Positions 7,314 to 16,977 are shown, numbered from the stretch's first letter. The stretch: 56,966 nucleotides of DNA from Candidatus Desulfarcum epimagneticum (GCA_900659855.1 CAACVI010000010.1:1-56966), one strand, 5' to 3'. A program made the numbers and translations. Notes: generated by a model from the letters alone, not told the origin.

Positions 7314-9779
7314 CTATTTTCCCGCCGCCAGGCCCGGTCTTAAGACCAGCTCGGATTCAGCGTTTTCCCTGACTTTTTTTTCACTCAGCCACCAGTATCG
7401 CGTCTCCCCGCTCATGTAGGCGGGAATCTGGTCTTTGAAATGGGGGGAAAAGGTCCGGCCCGACACGCCGCCGGGGATCACGGCCCACACTTTTTCGTCG
7501 TCGCTTAAATCCGCCAGCATTCGAAGGCCCGCCGAGTTTCGGACGACGTTTCCCGGCCGGTCAAAGGGGAAGTAGGCCCGGGCCAGGGTGTTTCCTGATC
7601 CCGACATGGGATGGGAGCCGCCCCCCAAAACGCCCTTTCCCCATCCGCTTCTTCGGATGGGGTTTAAAAACTCGATCCGGTGAATGTCTCCCCATCGCCA
7701 TTTCCGGGGATGGGGCCCCATCCGCGCGGACAAATCCGCCCGGGCCAGGGCCCCGGCCTTTTGGATCATGTCCGGCAGGGTTTCCGTGGTCTCGGGGGTG
7801 GAGATATCGTCAAACCACGGGGATTCGCCGCTTTTGATCATCATTTCCAGCCGCTCCTGCCAGAAATAATTTTTTCCGAGAAAAAAGTCGGTCAGCTCCT
7901 TTCCAAAATCGTCCTCAAAGACCAGGCGGGTGAGCCGGCGGTAGGTCTCATGGAAAATGGACGGGGCCGGGGAGGCCATGTCGTCCACAAAATTCCATTC
8001 GGAAAGGATTTTACCCATTTCCCGGGTTTCGGGCCGCCGGATCAGCGCCCGGGCGAAAATCGGGGACAGGTCCCGGGCCATGACGTTGAGCGCGTCTTGC
8101 ATAAACCCCCAGTGGTCTTTCAAAGACGCCTTTCCCGGCGCGTTCAGAAGCTCGGTCATGCGCTGGTAGCGGTGCCGGGGGGCGAGCCATGAGGAGTAGT
8201 AGCCCGGGTAATCCTTTGAGGCGGGTTTCTGGTTGGCCGTGCCCACCCATCCCTGGGCCGGATCACGGCTCCCGGGTTTTTTTCCCTCCGGGACCCAGCC
8301 GGCCCAGTTGTCGGAGCCGTCCGTGACATGAAGGGGAACGGTTCCGTTTCCCCGGCGCCGGACCGGGAGTTTCCCGGTGGTTCGCCAGGCGATGTGTCCG
8401 TTTGTGTCGGCGAACACATAGTTTAAATGAACCATGGCGTTTTGCGCCAGTTTCTTTTTCACATCCTCCACGGAACGGGATAAAAGAAGATAATCCAGGC
8501 CGATGGCGGGCCCCATGGTTTCCATCGGCGCCCATCGCATGGACACGACTTTTTGGGCGTTTAAGCCTTTCAGCGCGCCGGACACCACAGGGCCCCGACG
8601 GGTGAGGCGAATGACGAGATTTTTTTCTCTGAATCCGGACGGGCTTTCGGGGTCCTTGATTTTAAGGGTTTCCTCCACGATCTCAAAGGGGATGGAGGCC
8701 TCGCCCTCCAGGTAATGATCGGGGTTTTTCGGATCAAGGGTTTCGATGAAAAGGTCCTGGGCGTCGGCGAAGGAGTTGGTGACGCCCACGGCCACACGCC
8801 CGTTTCGCCCGATGAGCAGGCACGGAATCCCGGGCACGGTCACGCCCGCGGCCCGGAAGCCGGGGCCGAACAGTCCGGCGGGATACAGCTGGGTGGGCAG
8901 CATGCGGGTGTCCAGATGGGGGTCGTTGCATAAAACGGGTTTGCCGCCCGGGGTTTTTTCCGGAGACATGGCCCAGTTGTTGCTGCCCAGGGCCAGGGAG
9001 TCAAGGCCGCCGGAGGCCAGGCGTCTGAGCGCCGGGTCCTTCCAGGCGTCCAGGGCCTCGACGGGCGTTTTTCCGTTGTCCATGGCCCGGACGGGCGGGG
9101 AATCGTCATCGGGATGGGTGTGGACGGGAAAAAGGGTCATGAATTTTTCATAACCCACGGCGTCCAGAAGCGCCAGGGAGGTGATTTCGGATTTGATATC
9201 GGCCGACGATCCCCAGCTCATGTAATACATGACGGCCAGGCTGTCCTCAATGGTCCAGGGATGGGGGGCCATGCCGGCCAGGGCGAACTCCAGGGGCCGG
9301 GACGTCTCCGGGCTTTGAATATAGGCGTTGACCCCGTCGGCGTAGGCCTCCAGAATTTTCCGGTCACGGGCGCCCAGCAGCCGGGCGTGTGTTTTCGCGG
9401 CCCGGTAAAATCCCAGGACCCGGTGGGAGATGTCCAGGTCTCTGGTTTTCTCCCCGAAAAACTCCGACAGCCGTCCCCGGACCAGAAGCCGGGTGAGATG
9501 CATCTGAAACAGCCGGTCCTGGGCCGTGACAAATCCCTGGGCCTTGATCACGTCGTGAAAATGCTCACCAAAAATATAGGGCGTCCCGTTCTGATCGCGG
9601 ATGACCCGGGCCGGGGCCGTGAGCGCCGGAAGCGTCATCTCGCCTTCGGTCCTGGGGGCGTTGAGGGCGGGCGGGATGAAAAAAGCGGCCGCCGCCAGGG
9701 CGAGCGCCGCGGCCGCGATCCATTTGGTCCATTTTATGGCGCTCAGGTTTATGGAGCTCAGGTTTATGGCGGTTTTCAT
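7314..9779 (-). CDS. Penicillin acylase family Ntn hydrolase
   Basis: An 821-residue precursor of the peptidase S45 family (penicillin amidase, cephalosporin and N-acyl-homoserine lactone acylases). A signal-anchor-like segment covers about residues 20-36. The self-cleavage site and new N-terminal nucleophile is Ser266 in LALGSNNWAM, followed by the usual GGKPVLCNDPHL block. The enzyme would be processed in the periplasm to alpha and beta chains and would hydrolyse an amide bond. The substrate (acyl-homoserine lactones or another N-acyl compound) is not predictable. The N-terminal coding region holds a 15-bp tandem repeat giving INLSSINLSAI. The gene is monocistronic, with a family A repeat array upstream. 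Confidence 0.92.
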   Translation of the reverse strand: MKTAINLSSINLSAIKWTKWIAAAALALAAAAFFIPPALNAPRTEGEMTLPALTAPARVIRDQNGTPYIFGEHFHDVIKAQGFVTAQDRLFQMHLTRLLVRGRLSEFFGEKTRDLDISHRVLGFYRAAKTHARLLGARDRKILEAYADGVNAYIQSPETSRPLEFALAGMAPHPWTIEDSLAVMYYMSWGSSADIKSEITSLALLDAVGYEKFMTLFPVHTHPDDDSPPVRAMDNGKTPVEALDAWKDPALRRLASGGLDSLALGSNNWAMSPEKTPGGKPVLCNDPHLDTRMLPTQLYPAGLFGPGFRAAGVTVPGIPCLLIGRNGRVAVGVTNSFADAQDLFIETLDPKNPDHYLEGEASIPFEIVEETLKIKDPESPSGFREKNLVIRLTRRGPVVSGALKGLNAQKVVSMRWAPMETMGPAIGLDYLLLSRSVEDVKKKLAQNAMVHLNYVFADTNGHIAWRTTGKLPVRRRGNGTVPLHVTDGSDNWAGWVPEGKKPGSRDPAQGWVGTANQKPASKDYPGYYSSWLAPRHRYQRMTELLNAPGKASLKDHWGFMQDALNVMARDLSPIFARALIRRPETREMGKILSEWNFVDDMASPAPSIFHETYRRLTRLVFEDDFGKELTDFFLGKNYFWQERLEMMIKSGESPWFDDISTPETTETLPDMIQKAGALARADLSARMGPHPRKWRWGDIHRIEFLNPIRRSGWGKGVLGGGSHPMSGSGNTLARAYFPFDRPGNVVRNSAGLRMLADLSDDEKVWAVIPGGVSGRTFSPHFKDQIPAYMSGETRYWWLSEKKVRENAESELVLRPGLAAGK

Positions 9780-9824
9780 ATTTGTCCTTTGGGGCGTGGC
9801 GCGGTTTTTTTAAGACGCCGTCTT

Positions 9825-9881
9825 GATAAACCCGTAAAAAAACGCTATAACGCAGTGGATCGGATTTTTTACGACGCCATC
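9825..9881. repeat. Short family A element
   Basis: A 57-bp unit starting GATAAACCCGTAAAAAA and ending TTTTTTACGACGCCATC, the same ends as the longer element three bases downstream but without its central hairpin. It lies just upstream of the acylase gene start. Confidence 0.7.
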
Positions 9882-9884
9882 CAT

Positions 9885-10034
9885 GATAAACTCGTAAAAA
9901 AGCTTGGGATGGCTAAGTTAAAAATTCGATATACAAGGCGTGGTGGTTATTTTTAATTGAGGCAATACATGTAGTATGCCTCAATTAAAAATAAGCGCCG
10001 CAACGCCGTAGATCGGATTTTTTACGACGCCATC
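9885..10034. repeat. Family A palindromic element, 150 bp
   Basis: The ends GATAAACTCGTAAAAAA and (inverted) GATGGCGTCGTAAAAAA form imperfect terminal inverted repeats. The centre is a near-perfect hairpin with arms TTATTTTTAATTGAGGCA and TGCCTCAATTAAAAATAA. The same design recurs at 27956, 48654 and 51304, and in variant form at 52979. The unit at 48654 has the same length and lies in the opposite orientation. It codes for nothing and fits a non-autonomous MITE-like repeat. Confidence 0.8.
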
Positions 10035-10098
10035 ATCCATTATAGGAAGAAGTTCATTCAATGGCAACGAAAAAGGGCGGGAGAAGGCAAAAACGCGC

Positions 10099-10587
10099 AT
10101 GAATAATGATTTGACTCCGAAGAAAAAAACGGGCATGAAGGCCCGGTGGGCCGGGCTTTTGGCCCGCGTCAAAAAGCTCAACGGAAACCCCCGTTACGTG
10201 GCCATGGGCATGGCCATCGGGGTGTTTGTGGGGGTCACCCCCACCATCCCCTTTCACACCGCCATCGCTTTGGCGCTGGCCTTTGTCTTCAGGGCCAGCA
10301 AGCCCGCCGCCGCCATCGGGGTCTGGTTTTCCAACCCGGTCACCATCCCGTTTTTTTATTACGGCAGCTATAAAACCGGGGCGATTTTCATGGGGGATTC
10401 CTTAGTCCCCCTTGACTCCGCGCGCGGATCCATGGGCGAGATTCTGGCCATGGGCGGCGATGTGCTGGCGGCCATGCTGGCCGGGGGGGTAATCCTGGGA
10501 ATACTGCCCGGCGTCGCGGCTTATTTCATCACGCTCAAAATCATGAGGTCCGTGAGGTCGGCCGCGAAATCCCGAAATTCCGCCTGA
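10099..10587 (+). CDS. DUF2062 membrane protein
   Basis: A 162-residue protein with the DUF2062 pattern: after a basic N-terminus comes GVFVGVTPTIPFHTAIALALAFVFR, then NPVTIPFFYYGSYKTG, and a final helix (AMLAGGVILGILPGVAAYFI). Three to four membrane segments are predicted by eye. The family is of unknown biochemical function and often occurs with lipid or glycan genes. The 231 bp after the gene contain no frame I would support, apart from the serA promoter. Confidence 0.8.
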   Translation: MNNDLTPKKKTGMKARWAGLLARVKKLNGNPRYVAMGMAIGVFVGVTPTIPFHTAIALALAFVFRASKPAAAIGVWFSNPVTIPFFYYGSYKTGAIFMGDSLVPLDSARGSMGEILAMGGDVLAAMLAGGVILGILPGVAAYFITLKIMRSVRSAAKSRNSA

Positions 10588-10777
10588 GACGACGTTCCCC
10601 TCATTTCAGCCGCTTCGCCGCGTATTTTCACGGGTTTTCAGACACGCCGGGGAAATGCGCGGTTTCGGCCCTGTCGCTTCAAGGATATTTTCTCTTGAAA
10701 TGACGCTTTTTTTCTGTCATATAAAAAAGGTTTGCGTGTTTTTCAAAGGCGGCGCGCCCGCGTTCCGGGACGCTGAT

Positions 10778-10806
10778 TTGACAATATTATTTTTAAAAAG
10801 AATAGG
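10778..10806 (+). promoter_or_regulatory. Candidate sigma-70 promoter of serA
   Basis: A perfect -35 box TTGACA (10778-10783) is followed after 17 A/T-rich bases by AATAGG (10801-10806), a weak -10. A GGAGA ribosome-binding site follows close before the serA ATG. Confidence 0.4.
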
Positions 10807-10819
10807 TTAGGAGACAATC

Positions 10820-12400
10820 ATGAAAGTTTTGGTTAGCGACACCCTCGGCGATGCCGGAATCCGGATGTTTGAGGAGGCGAACGATATTGAAGTCGATGTC
10901 AAGGTCGGGCTTTCACCCGATGAGCTGAAAGACATCATTGGAGACTATGACGCCCTGGCCATCAGAAGCGCCACCAAGGTGACCGAAGACGTTCTGGACG
11001 CCGCCAAAAAATTAAAGGTCGTGGGACGCGCCGGAATCGGGCTTGACAATGTGGACATTCCGGCCGCCACCAAGCGCGGGGTGGTGGTCATGAACACCCC
11101 GGGCGGAAACGTCATCACCACGGCCGAGCACGCCATCGCCATGATGCTTTCCCTGACCCGCAACATCCCCCAGGGAACCGGGACCCTGAAGGACGGAAAA
11201 TGGGAGAAGAAAAAACTCCAGGGCCGGGAGCTTTACAACAAGACCCTGGGCGTCATCGGATTCGGAAAGATCGGCTCCATCGTGGCGGACCGGGCCCGGG
11301 GCCTGAAGATGAAGGTTATTATTCACGATCCCTTTGTCACCTCCGAAAAGATTGAAAAAGAGGGTTTCACCGGCGTCTCCCTTGAAGAGCTTTGCGACCG
11401 GTCCGATTACATCACCATCCATGTGCCCAAGCTCAAAGACACCGCGGGGATGATCGGACAGGAGCAGTTTGACATGATGAAAGACGGCGTCATGCTCATC
11501 AACTGCGCCCGGGGCGGGATCGTGGACGAAAAGGCCCTTTACGACGCCCTGGAGTCGGGCAAGGTCGCCGGCGCGGCGCTGGACGTGTTTGAAAGCGAAC
11601 CCCCGGGGGAATCCCCGCTCTTCAAGTTCGACAAACTCATCTGCACGCCCCACCTGGGTGCCTCCACCAAAGAGGCGCAGACCAACGTGGCGGTGGCGGT
11701 GGCCGACCAGATCATCGATTACCTGACCACCGGTACCGTGGTGAACGCCGTGAACACGCCCTCGGTGACCGGGGACCTGCTTGAAAGCCTGGGGCCGTTC
11801 ATCTCTCTCGGCGGCATGATCGGCGCCCTTCAGGCCCGTCTTACCCCGGGGGCCGTCAAAGAGGTCTCCATTGAATACAAGGGCGATTTCCAGGACATGG
11901 ATCTGACCCCGGTCTCATCGGCGGTCTTGAAAGACATTCTGGCCCCGGCCGTGAAGGATGACGTGAACTTCGTCAACGCCCTGGTTCTGGCCAAGGAAAG
12001 GGGCATCAAGATCACCGAGTCCACCAGCCCCGAGTCCGAGGAATACATCAACCTGGTCACCGTGAAGGCGTCCTCCGACGAGGCGTCCAACACCGTGAGC
12101 GGAACCGTGTACGGCAAAAAGGAGGCGCGGGTGGTCCGCATCAACTCCTTCAGGCTCGAGATGGTGCCCGAGGGGCATCTGGCCCTGATCTACAACCACG
12201 ACCGGCCCGGGGCCATCGGCGAGATCGGCGCCTGCATGGGCAAAAACAACATCAACATCGGCCGGATGCAGGTGGGCCAGGACCGGGAAGGGGAGCGCAA
12301 CATTATTTTCTTAAGCGCGGACACCCCCATCCCCGACGATGTGCTCAAACAGCTCCAGGATCTGCCCGCGGTGAAATCGGCCATGCTTCTGGACTTTTAG
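10820..12400 (+). CDS. serA: D-3-phosphoglycerate dehydrogenase
   Basis: SerA oxidises 3-phosphoglycerate to 3-phosphohydroxypyruvate with NAD+, the first step of serine synthesis. The 526-residue protein is the long form. It has a catalytic/NAD domain with the Rossmann motif GVIGFGKIGSIVADRA near residues 145-160, the Arg of NCARGGIVDE near 234, the catalytic Glu region and a catalytic His in CTPHLGAST near 280. These are followed by an intervening ASB domain and a C-terminal ACT domain (HLALIYNHDRPGAIGEIG onward) that binds serine in other bacteria. It begins a tight plus-strand set with the DUF1844 and HtrA genes (19-bp and 41-bp gaps). Confidence 0.96.
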   Translation: MKVLVSDTLGDAGIRMFEEANDIEVDVKVGLSPDELKDIIGDYDALAIRSATKVTEDVLDAAKKLKVVGRAGIGLDNVDIPAATKRGVVVMNTPGGNVITTAEHAIAMMLSLTRNIPQGTGTLKDGKWEKKKLQGRELYNKTLGVIGFGKIGSIVADRARGLKMKVIIHDPFVTSEKIEKEGFTGVSLEELCDRSDYITIHVPKLKDTAGMIGQEQFDMMKDGVMLINCARGGIVDEKALYDALESGKVAGAALDVFESEPPGESPLFKFDKLICTPHLGASTKEAQTNVAVAVADQIIDYLTTGTVVNAVNTPSVTGDLLESLGPFISLGGMIGALQARLTPGAVKEVSIEYKGDFQDMDLTPVSSAVLKDILAPAVKDDVNFVNALVLAKERGIKITESTSPESEEYINLVTVKASSDEASNTVSGTVYGKKEARVVRINSFRLEMVPEGHLALIYNHDRPGAIGEIGACMGKNNINIGRMQVGQDREGERNIIFLSADTPIPDDVLKQLQDLPAVKSAMLLDF

Positions 12401-12419
12401 GTGGAGAAGGAGACGCGCC

Positions 12420-12788
12420 ATGTCAACGGACACCCAGGATTTTGTCATCCCGGATGAAAAAAGAGACGAAAAAAAAGGCGGGGAAGGATCAGACTCCAGC
12501 TCCCCCGGCCATAAGGCCGGGGAGGGGGAGCCGGACTTTCAGCTTCCGGAGATCAATTTTTCCACCTTTATTTTTTCCTTAAACACCTCCGCTTTGGTTC
12601 ATATGGGAATGCTGGAGGACCCGTCCACCATGAAAAAAGACAAAAATCTTCCCATGGCCAAACAGACCATCGATATTTTGTCCATGCTGGAGGAGAAGAC
12701 CCGGGGAAATTTATCGGCGAACGAGGCCGATATGATCAAAAATATTCTGTACGATTTAAGAATTATGTATGTGAAAAGCGCCGGCTGA
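12420..12788 (+). CDS. DUF1844 domain protein
   Basis: A 122-residue protein with an acidic, low-complexity N-terminal third and a conserved C-terminal part: FSTFIFSLNTSALVHMGM, then AKQTIDILSMLEEKTRGNLS and a final helical LYDLRIMYV. This matches DUF1844, a small family of unknown function common in Desulfobacterota and Acidobacteria. It lies 19 bp after serA with a GGAGAAGGAG site in the gap, so the two are probably co-transcribed. Confidence 0.82.
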   Translation: MSTDTQDFVIPDEKRDEKKGGEGSDSSSPGHKAGEGEPDFQLPEINFSTFIFSLNTSALVHMGMLEDPSTMKKDKNLPMAKQTIDILSMLEEKTRGNLSANEADMIKNILYDLRIMYVKSAG

Positions 12789-12829
12789 GGCCCTTTGGCG
12801 GACGCCGGGCGATTGGAGGAGGCGCTGTG

Positions 12830-14281
12830 ATGAAAGATGCGATCCAGAGAACAAAACGTTTAAAGCTTGCGCCGGTTTTCGCGGGCATGCTCGCGGCCGC
12901 GCTCATACTGGCCGGCGGGCTCCCCGGCCTTTCTTCCCAGGCCGGCGCCGCCTACGCGCCTGAGAATTTCAGCGATCTGGCGGACAAGATCAGCCCGGCG
13001 GTGGTCAACATCCGGACCGAGAAAATCGTCAAGGGAGGGGGGCGGGTTTTCAAGAATTTCAGGATGCGGCCTTTTGGCGATGATGATTTTTCCAGGGATT
13101 TTTTCGACCGCTTTTTCGGCCGGGACAAACCCCGGGACTTCAGACAAAAAAGCCTGGGCTCCGGTTTCATCATCGACAAAGAAGGCTATATCGTCACCAA
13201 CAACCACGTCATTGAAAACGCGGACGACATCAAAATTATCCTCCGGAATGAACAGGAGTATGACGCCGAGATCGTGGGCCGGGACCCGGGGACGGATCTG
13301 GCCCTGATCAAAGCCAAGTCCGGCCAGAATTTTTCCGTGGCCGAAATGGGTGATTCCGACTCCCTGAAGGTGGGGCAGTGGGTGGTGGCCATCGGGAATC
13401 CCTTCGGACTGGGCCACACCGTCACCGCCGGCATTGTCAGCGCCAAGGGCCGGAACCAGGTGGGCGGAGGCCCCTACACCGATTTTATCCAGACCGACGC
13501 CTCCATCAACCCGGGAAACAGCGGCGGCCCTTTGATCAACATGGAGGGCAAGGTGGTGGGCATCAACACCATGATCGTGGCCGGCGGGCAGGGCATCGGT
13601 TTTGCCATACCGGTGAATCTGGCCAGAAAAATTATCACCCAGCTCAAGAGCAAGGGCGAGGTCACCCGGGGCTGGCTGGGGGTCTCCATCCAGGATCTCA
13701 CGGAGGAGATGGCCCGGTATCACGGCGTGAAGAACAAGGAGGGCGCCCTGGTGATCAATGTCTTTGAGGGCGACCCCGCCGACGCGGCGGGAATCCGTCC
13801 CGGGGACATCATCATCGCGGTGGACGGCAAAAAAGTCAAAACGGTCCGGGAACTCACCGGGATGATCGCGGATATCGGAGTGGGAGACCGGATCAGGCTC
13901 AAGGTCCTTCGGGAAGGCAAGGTCCGCTCTTTTGATGTCAAGATCGCCAAGCGGCAGGAGTCGAAACTTTCGTCTCATAAAAACGGCGACGACTACGAGG
14001 ATGAGATCGGCGTCCGGGTGGCCGGGATCACCCCGGAGGTGGCCGAAAGGCTCGGCGTCAGCCCGGATGAGGGCGTGATCGTCACCGGCGTTGAGGAGGG
14101 AAGCAAAGGGGAAAAGGCGGGAATCCTTCCCCGGGACATCATAAGGGAGATCGACCACCGGCGGATTCGAACGGCGGACGATTACCGGAAGGCCGTGTCC
14201 CGGTATAAAAAGGGGGACACCGCCCATTTTTTCATCATGAGGGCCAACGAAGGGTTCCGGGTCATTCCCCTCACGTTCTAA
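12830..14281 (+). CDS. degP: Periplasmic serine protease of the HtrA/DegP family
   Basis: The protein has a signal peptide (basic start, hydrophobic core, cleavage near SSQAGAA), a trypsin-like domain and two PDZ domains. The catalytic triad, counted from this start, is His126 (NNHVIEN), Asp156 (PGTDLALIK) and Ser231 (NPGNSGGPL). It degrades or refolds damaged envelope proteins. Length, about 483 residues, is normal for the Do family. I chose ATG 12830 over GTG 12827 because it lies seven bases after GGAGGAGG. It is the third gene of the serA group; ispE follows 21 bp later. Confidence 0.94.
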   Translation: MKDAIQRTKRLKLAPVFAGMLAAALILAGGLPGLSSQAGAAYAPENFSDLADKISPAVVNIRTEKIVKGGGRVFKNFRMRPFGDDDFSRDFFDRFFGRDKPRDFRQKSLGSGFIIDKEGYIVTNNHVIENADDIKIILRNEQEYDAEIVGRDPGTDLALIKAKSGQNFSVAEMGDSDSLKVGQWVVAIGNPFGLGHTVTAGIVSAKGRNQVGGGPYTDFIQTDASINPGNSGGPLINMEGKVVGINTMIVAGGQGIGFAIPVNLARKIITQLKSKGEVTRGWLGVSIQDLTEEMARYHGVKNKEGALVINVFEGDPADAAGIRPGDIIIAVDGKKVKTVRELTGMIADIGVGDRIRLKVLREGKVRSFDVKIAKRQESKLSSHKNGDDYEDEIGVRVAGITPEVAERLGVSPDEGVIVTGVEEGSKGEKAGILPRDIIREIDHRRIRTADDYRKAVSRYKKGDTAHFFIMRANEGFRVIPLTF

Positions 14282-14302
14282 GAGGGGGACGCGAAAAGCC
14301 AT

Positions 14303-15163
14303 ATGGAGACGCGATCTTGCGCCAAAATCAATTTGTTTCTCAAGGTTTTGGGCAAACGCCCGGACGGCTATCACAGCCTGGTCTCGCTCATGTGCCCCAT
14401 CGGGATTTACGACCGGATATCCCTGGACTTCGGCGCCCGCGACATCTCTGTGGAATGCGACGCCCCGGATGTTCCGGACGGCCCGGGGAACATCGCGTTT
14501 AAAGCCGCCCGCCTTTTTTTCGAGCGGGCGTTTTTAAAAACGGGCCTTAAGGGGAGGGGGGTCGCCGTCTCCATTTCCAAGACCATTCCCTCGGGAGGCG
14601 GTCTGGGGGGCGGCAGCGGAAACGCGGCCCGCGTCCTGTCGGCCCTGAACGATTTTTACGGCCGCCCGTTCTCCATGCCCGGGATGATGGAAATGGCCGC
14701 GGCCATCGGGGCGGACGCGCCTTTTTTTATCCGTTCAAAACCGGCTTTGGCCACCGGGATCGGGGAGAGGCTCCAGGCGTTTCATCGATTTTCAGGGCGG
14801 CATGTTCTGGTCATTTTCCCGGGATTCTCCCTGTCCACCGCCATGATTTTTAAAAAACTGAATTTGGGATTGACAAAGCGGGAACAAAAAGTTAAATGTT
14901 CTTTTTGTGTGAAAGATGGATGGTTTAATGCCGAGCATGACCTGCGGAACGATCTTGAGGCCGTCGCCGGGGCGTTGCGTCCCGAAATATTCGCGATGAA
15001 AAACGCGTTGTCGCGCGGCGGGGCCTCAGGGACGCTGATGTCGGGAAGCGGGAGTTGTGTGTTTGGGCTTTTCAGGGACCGGCCGTCGCTGAGGGCCGCC
15101 TTTGATTCCATCTCGAAAAAAAATGATCACTGGAAACTGTTCGCGGCTGAAATGCTGACGTGA
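14303..15163 (+). CDS. ispE: 4-diphosphocytidyl-2-C-methyl-D-erythritol kinase
   Basis: IspE phosphorylates CDP-methylerythritol with ATP in the non-mevalonate isoprenoid pathway. The 286-residue GHMP kinase shows CAKINLFLKVLGKRPDGYH at the N-terminus (substrate Lys), the ATP loop IPSGGGLGGGSGNAA near residues 95-109, GADAPFF, and the third motif LMSGSGSCVFGLF near the end. Size and motif order are standard. As often seen, it is directly upstream of a tRNA-Gln gene and prs. Confidence 0.95.
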   Translation: METRSCAKINLFLKVLGKRPDGYHSLVSLMCPIGIYDRISLDFGARDISVECDAPDVPDGPGNIAFKAARLFFERAFLKTGLKGRGVAVSISKTIPSGGGLGGGSGNAARVLSALNDFYGRPFSMPGMMEMAAAIGADAPFFIRSKPALATGIGERLQAFHRFSGRHVLVIFPGFSLSTAMIFKKLNLGLTKREQKVKCSFCVKDGWFNAEHDLRNDLEAVAGALRPEIFAMKNALSRGGASGTLMSGSGSCVFGLFRDRPSLRAAFDSISKKNDHWKLFAAEMLT

Positions 15164-15206
15164 ACGGGAGGCCGGGCCGGCGCGAAAAGCCCGGCGGACA
15201 ACGAAA

Positions 15207-15281
15207 TGGGGCGTCGTCAAGTGGCAAGACACAGGATTTTGGTTCCTGCATTCGGAGGTTCGAATCCTCCCGCCCCAGCCA
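15207..15281 (+). tRNA. tRNA-Gln (anticodon TTG)
   Basis: A complete cloverleaf: acceptor arms TGGGGCG and CGCCCCA, discriminator G and encoded CCA (15279-15281), anticodon stem CAGGA/TCCTG around loop TTTTGGT (anticodon TTG), and T arm GGAGG/CCTCC around TTCGAAT. It lies between ispE and prs. Confidence 0.96.
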
Positions 15282-15355
15282 CATGACGCGGGCATGTCCC
15301 CCCCTTTGTTCACGGGGTTTCGCGGGGCCGCATGAAAATAAGGCGATGAATTCAC

Positions 15356-16294
15356 ATGAATGAAATAGTGGTTTTTTCCGGAAATTCCAACCGGACGCTG
15401 GCGGAAGCCGTGTGCCGTTATCTGGACATGCCCCTGGCCGCCGCCAAGGTCGGCTCCTTCAGCGACGGCGAGATCCAAATCGAAATTGATGAAAATGTCC
15501 GAAAAAAGGACGTGTTCGTCATCCAGTCCACCTGCTCGCCGGTCAATGACCACCTGATGGAGCTTCTTTTGATGATCGACGCGTTCAGGCGCTCTTCGGC
15601 GAGCCGGATCACCGCCGTCATGCCTTATTACGGCTACGCCCGCCAGGACAAAAAGGTGGCCCCCCGGGTTCCCATCAGCGCCAAAATAGTGGCGGACCTT
15701 CTGGAGACGGCGGGCGCCCGCCGCATGATCACCATGGACCTTCACGCCGGCCAGATCCAGGGTTTTTTCAATATCCCGGTGGACAATCTTTTCGCGGCCC
15801 CGGTTCTGATCTCTCATATAAAAGAGAATTTCGACCCCGACGCCGTGATCGTCTCCCCGGACGCCGGCGGCGTGGAGCGGGCCCGGGCCTTCGCCAAACG
15901 TCTCGGGGCGGGCCTGGCCATTGTGGACAAGCGGCGGGAGGCCCCCAACGAGGCCAAGGCCATGGCCGTGATCGGCGATGTGGCCGGAAAAATCGCCATC
16001 ATACTGGATGACATGATCGACACCGGCGGCACTTTGACCGAGGCCGCCGGCGCCCTTTTGAAAAAAGGGGCCCGGGAGGTTCACGCCTGCTGTTCCCATC
16101 CTGTTTTGTCGGGAAAAGCGGTGGAGCGAATCACGAATTCCGGAATCAGCAGCGTGCTGGTGACCGACACCATCCCGCTTCAAAAAAAGGCCCGGGAGTG
16201 CGGTAAAATAGACGCGCTTTCCATCGCCGAGCTTGTGGGGGAGGCCATTGTCCGCAGTCATAAGGGCGATTCGGTCACCTCGCTTTTTGTTTAA
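15356..16294 (+). CDS. prs: Ribose-phosphate pyrophosphokinase
   Basis: Prs makes 5-phosphoribosyl-1-pyrophosphate from ribose 5-phosphate and ATP for nucleotide, His and Trp synthesis. The 312-residue protein carries the flexible ATP-binding loop [18 protein letters not shown] near residues 90-107, the metal-binding [13 protein letters not shown] near 123, and the PRPP loop [15 protein letters not shown] near 215-229. Length is canonical. Co-location with ispE, L25 and pth is the usual arrangement in related genomes. Confidence 0.97.
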   Translation: MNEIVVFSGNSNRTLAEAVCRYLDMPLAAAKVGSFSDGEIQIEIDENVRKKDVFVIQSTCSPVNDHLMELLLMIDAFRRSSASRITAVMPYYGYARQDKKVAPRVPISAKIVADLLETAGARRMITMDLHAGQIQGFFNIPVDNLFAAPVLISHIKENFDPDAVIVSPDAGGVERARAFAKRLGAGLAIVDKRREAPNEAKAMAVIGDVAGKIAIILDDMIDTGGTLTEAAGALLKKGAREVHACCSHPVLSGKAVERITNSGISSVLVTDTIPLQKKARECGKIDALSIAELVGEAIVRSHKGDSVTSLFV

Positions 16295-16329
16295 AATGAA
16301 GGTTTTTTTGGTTTTTTGGAGGAAACATT

Positions 16330-16977
16330 TTGAATTTGATTGATTTGAAAGTCGCCGGGCGAACAGCTGGAGACGGGTCATCCCCCGGCGCTTTAAGAAA
16401 TGAGGGGCGCATTCCCGCCATTCTCTATGGCCCTTCCACTGAAAACGCCCCCCTTTCCGTTGAAACCGCCGAATTTGAGGATGTGCTCCGGGCCGGCGGC
16501 TCCGGCCAGACTCTTTTGAATCTGGTGATGGAAAACGGGGAATCCAAACAGGTGATGATCAAGGAATTGCAGCGTCATCCCCTGACAAGAAAGGCCCTGC
16601 ACATCGATTTTTACGCCTTTGATGTGAAAAAGAAGATGAAAGTCAAGGTGCCGGTGGCCACTGTGGGCGCTTGCGTCGGCGTGGAGATGGGAGGCATTTT
16701 GCAGCTGATCCGCCGGGAGGTGGAGCTGCTGTGCCTGCCCCTTGAGATGCCGGAGGTCATTGAGGTGAATGTCACGGAAATGACTGTGGGGGATTCCCTT
16801 CATGTTCAGGAGATTGAGCTTCCCGACGGCGTGGAGATCGTGTCGGATGTGAATTACACGATCGTCACGGTTCTGAGTCCGAAGGTCGAAGAGGAGGAGG
16901 TCCCGGACGAGGAAGAGGAAGGCGAAGAGATCGAGGGCGAAGAGGAAGAGGACCAGGAGGAGACGGACGAGGAGTGA
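16330..16977 (+). CDS. rplY: 50S ribosomal protein L25/Ctc
   Basis: L25 of the Ctc/TL5 type binds 5S rRNA through its N-terminal beta-barrel (residues 1-90) and has a second TL5 domain (to about 185). The 215-residue product ends in a strongly acidic tail of about 30 residues rich in Glu/Asp. It starts at TTG (reading MNLIDLKVAG), placed seven bases after a GGAGGAAA site; no better ATG exists. pth follows 34 bp later, the common rplY-pth pairing. Confidence 0.95.
   Translation: MNLIDLKVAGRTAGDGSSPGALRNEGRIPAILYGPSTENAPLSVETAEFEDVLRAGGSGQTLLNLVMENGESKQVMIKELQRHPLTRKALHIDFYAFDVKKKMKVKVPVATVGACVGVEMGGILQLIRREVELLCLPLEMPEVIEVNVTEMTVGDSLHVQEIELPDGVEIVSDVNYTIVTVLSPKVEEEEVPDEEEEGEEIEGEEEEDQEETDEE

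Noticed and set aside
7680-9956. Several long plus-strand frames opposite the penicillin acylase gene (up to 280 codons)
   Set aside because: They have Gly/Pro/Arg-rich, motif-free products typical of the antisense of GC-rich coding sequence, and the minus-strand frame has complete family motifs.
9825-10034. CRISPR-like array because of repeated ends
   Set aside because: Only two units of unequal length with palindromic, not spacer-separated, structure; no cas genes in the window.
12860-14374. 504-codon minus-strand frame opposite the HtrA gene
   Set aside because: The product is rich in His, Asp and Gly with no domain pattern; the plus-strand protein has an intact catalytic triad and PDZ domains.
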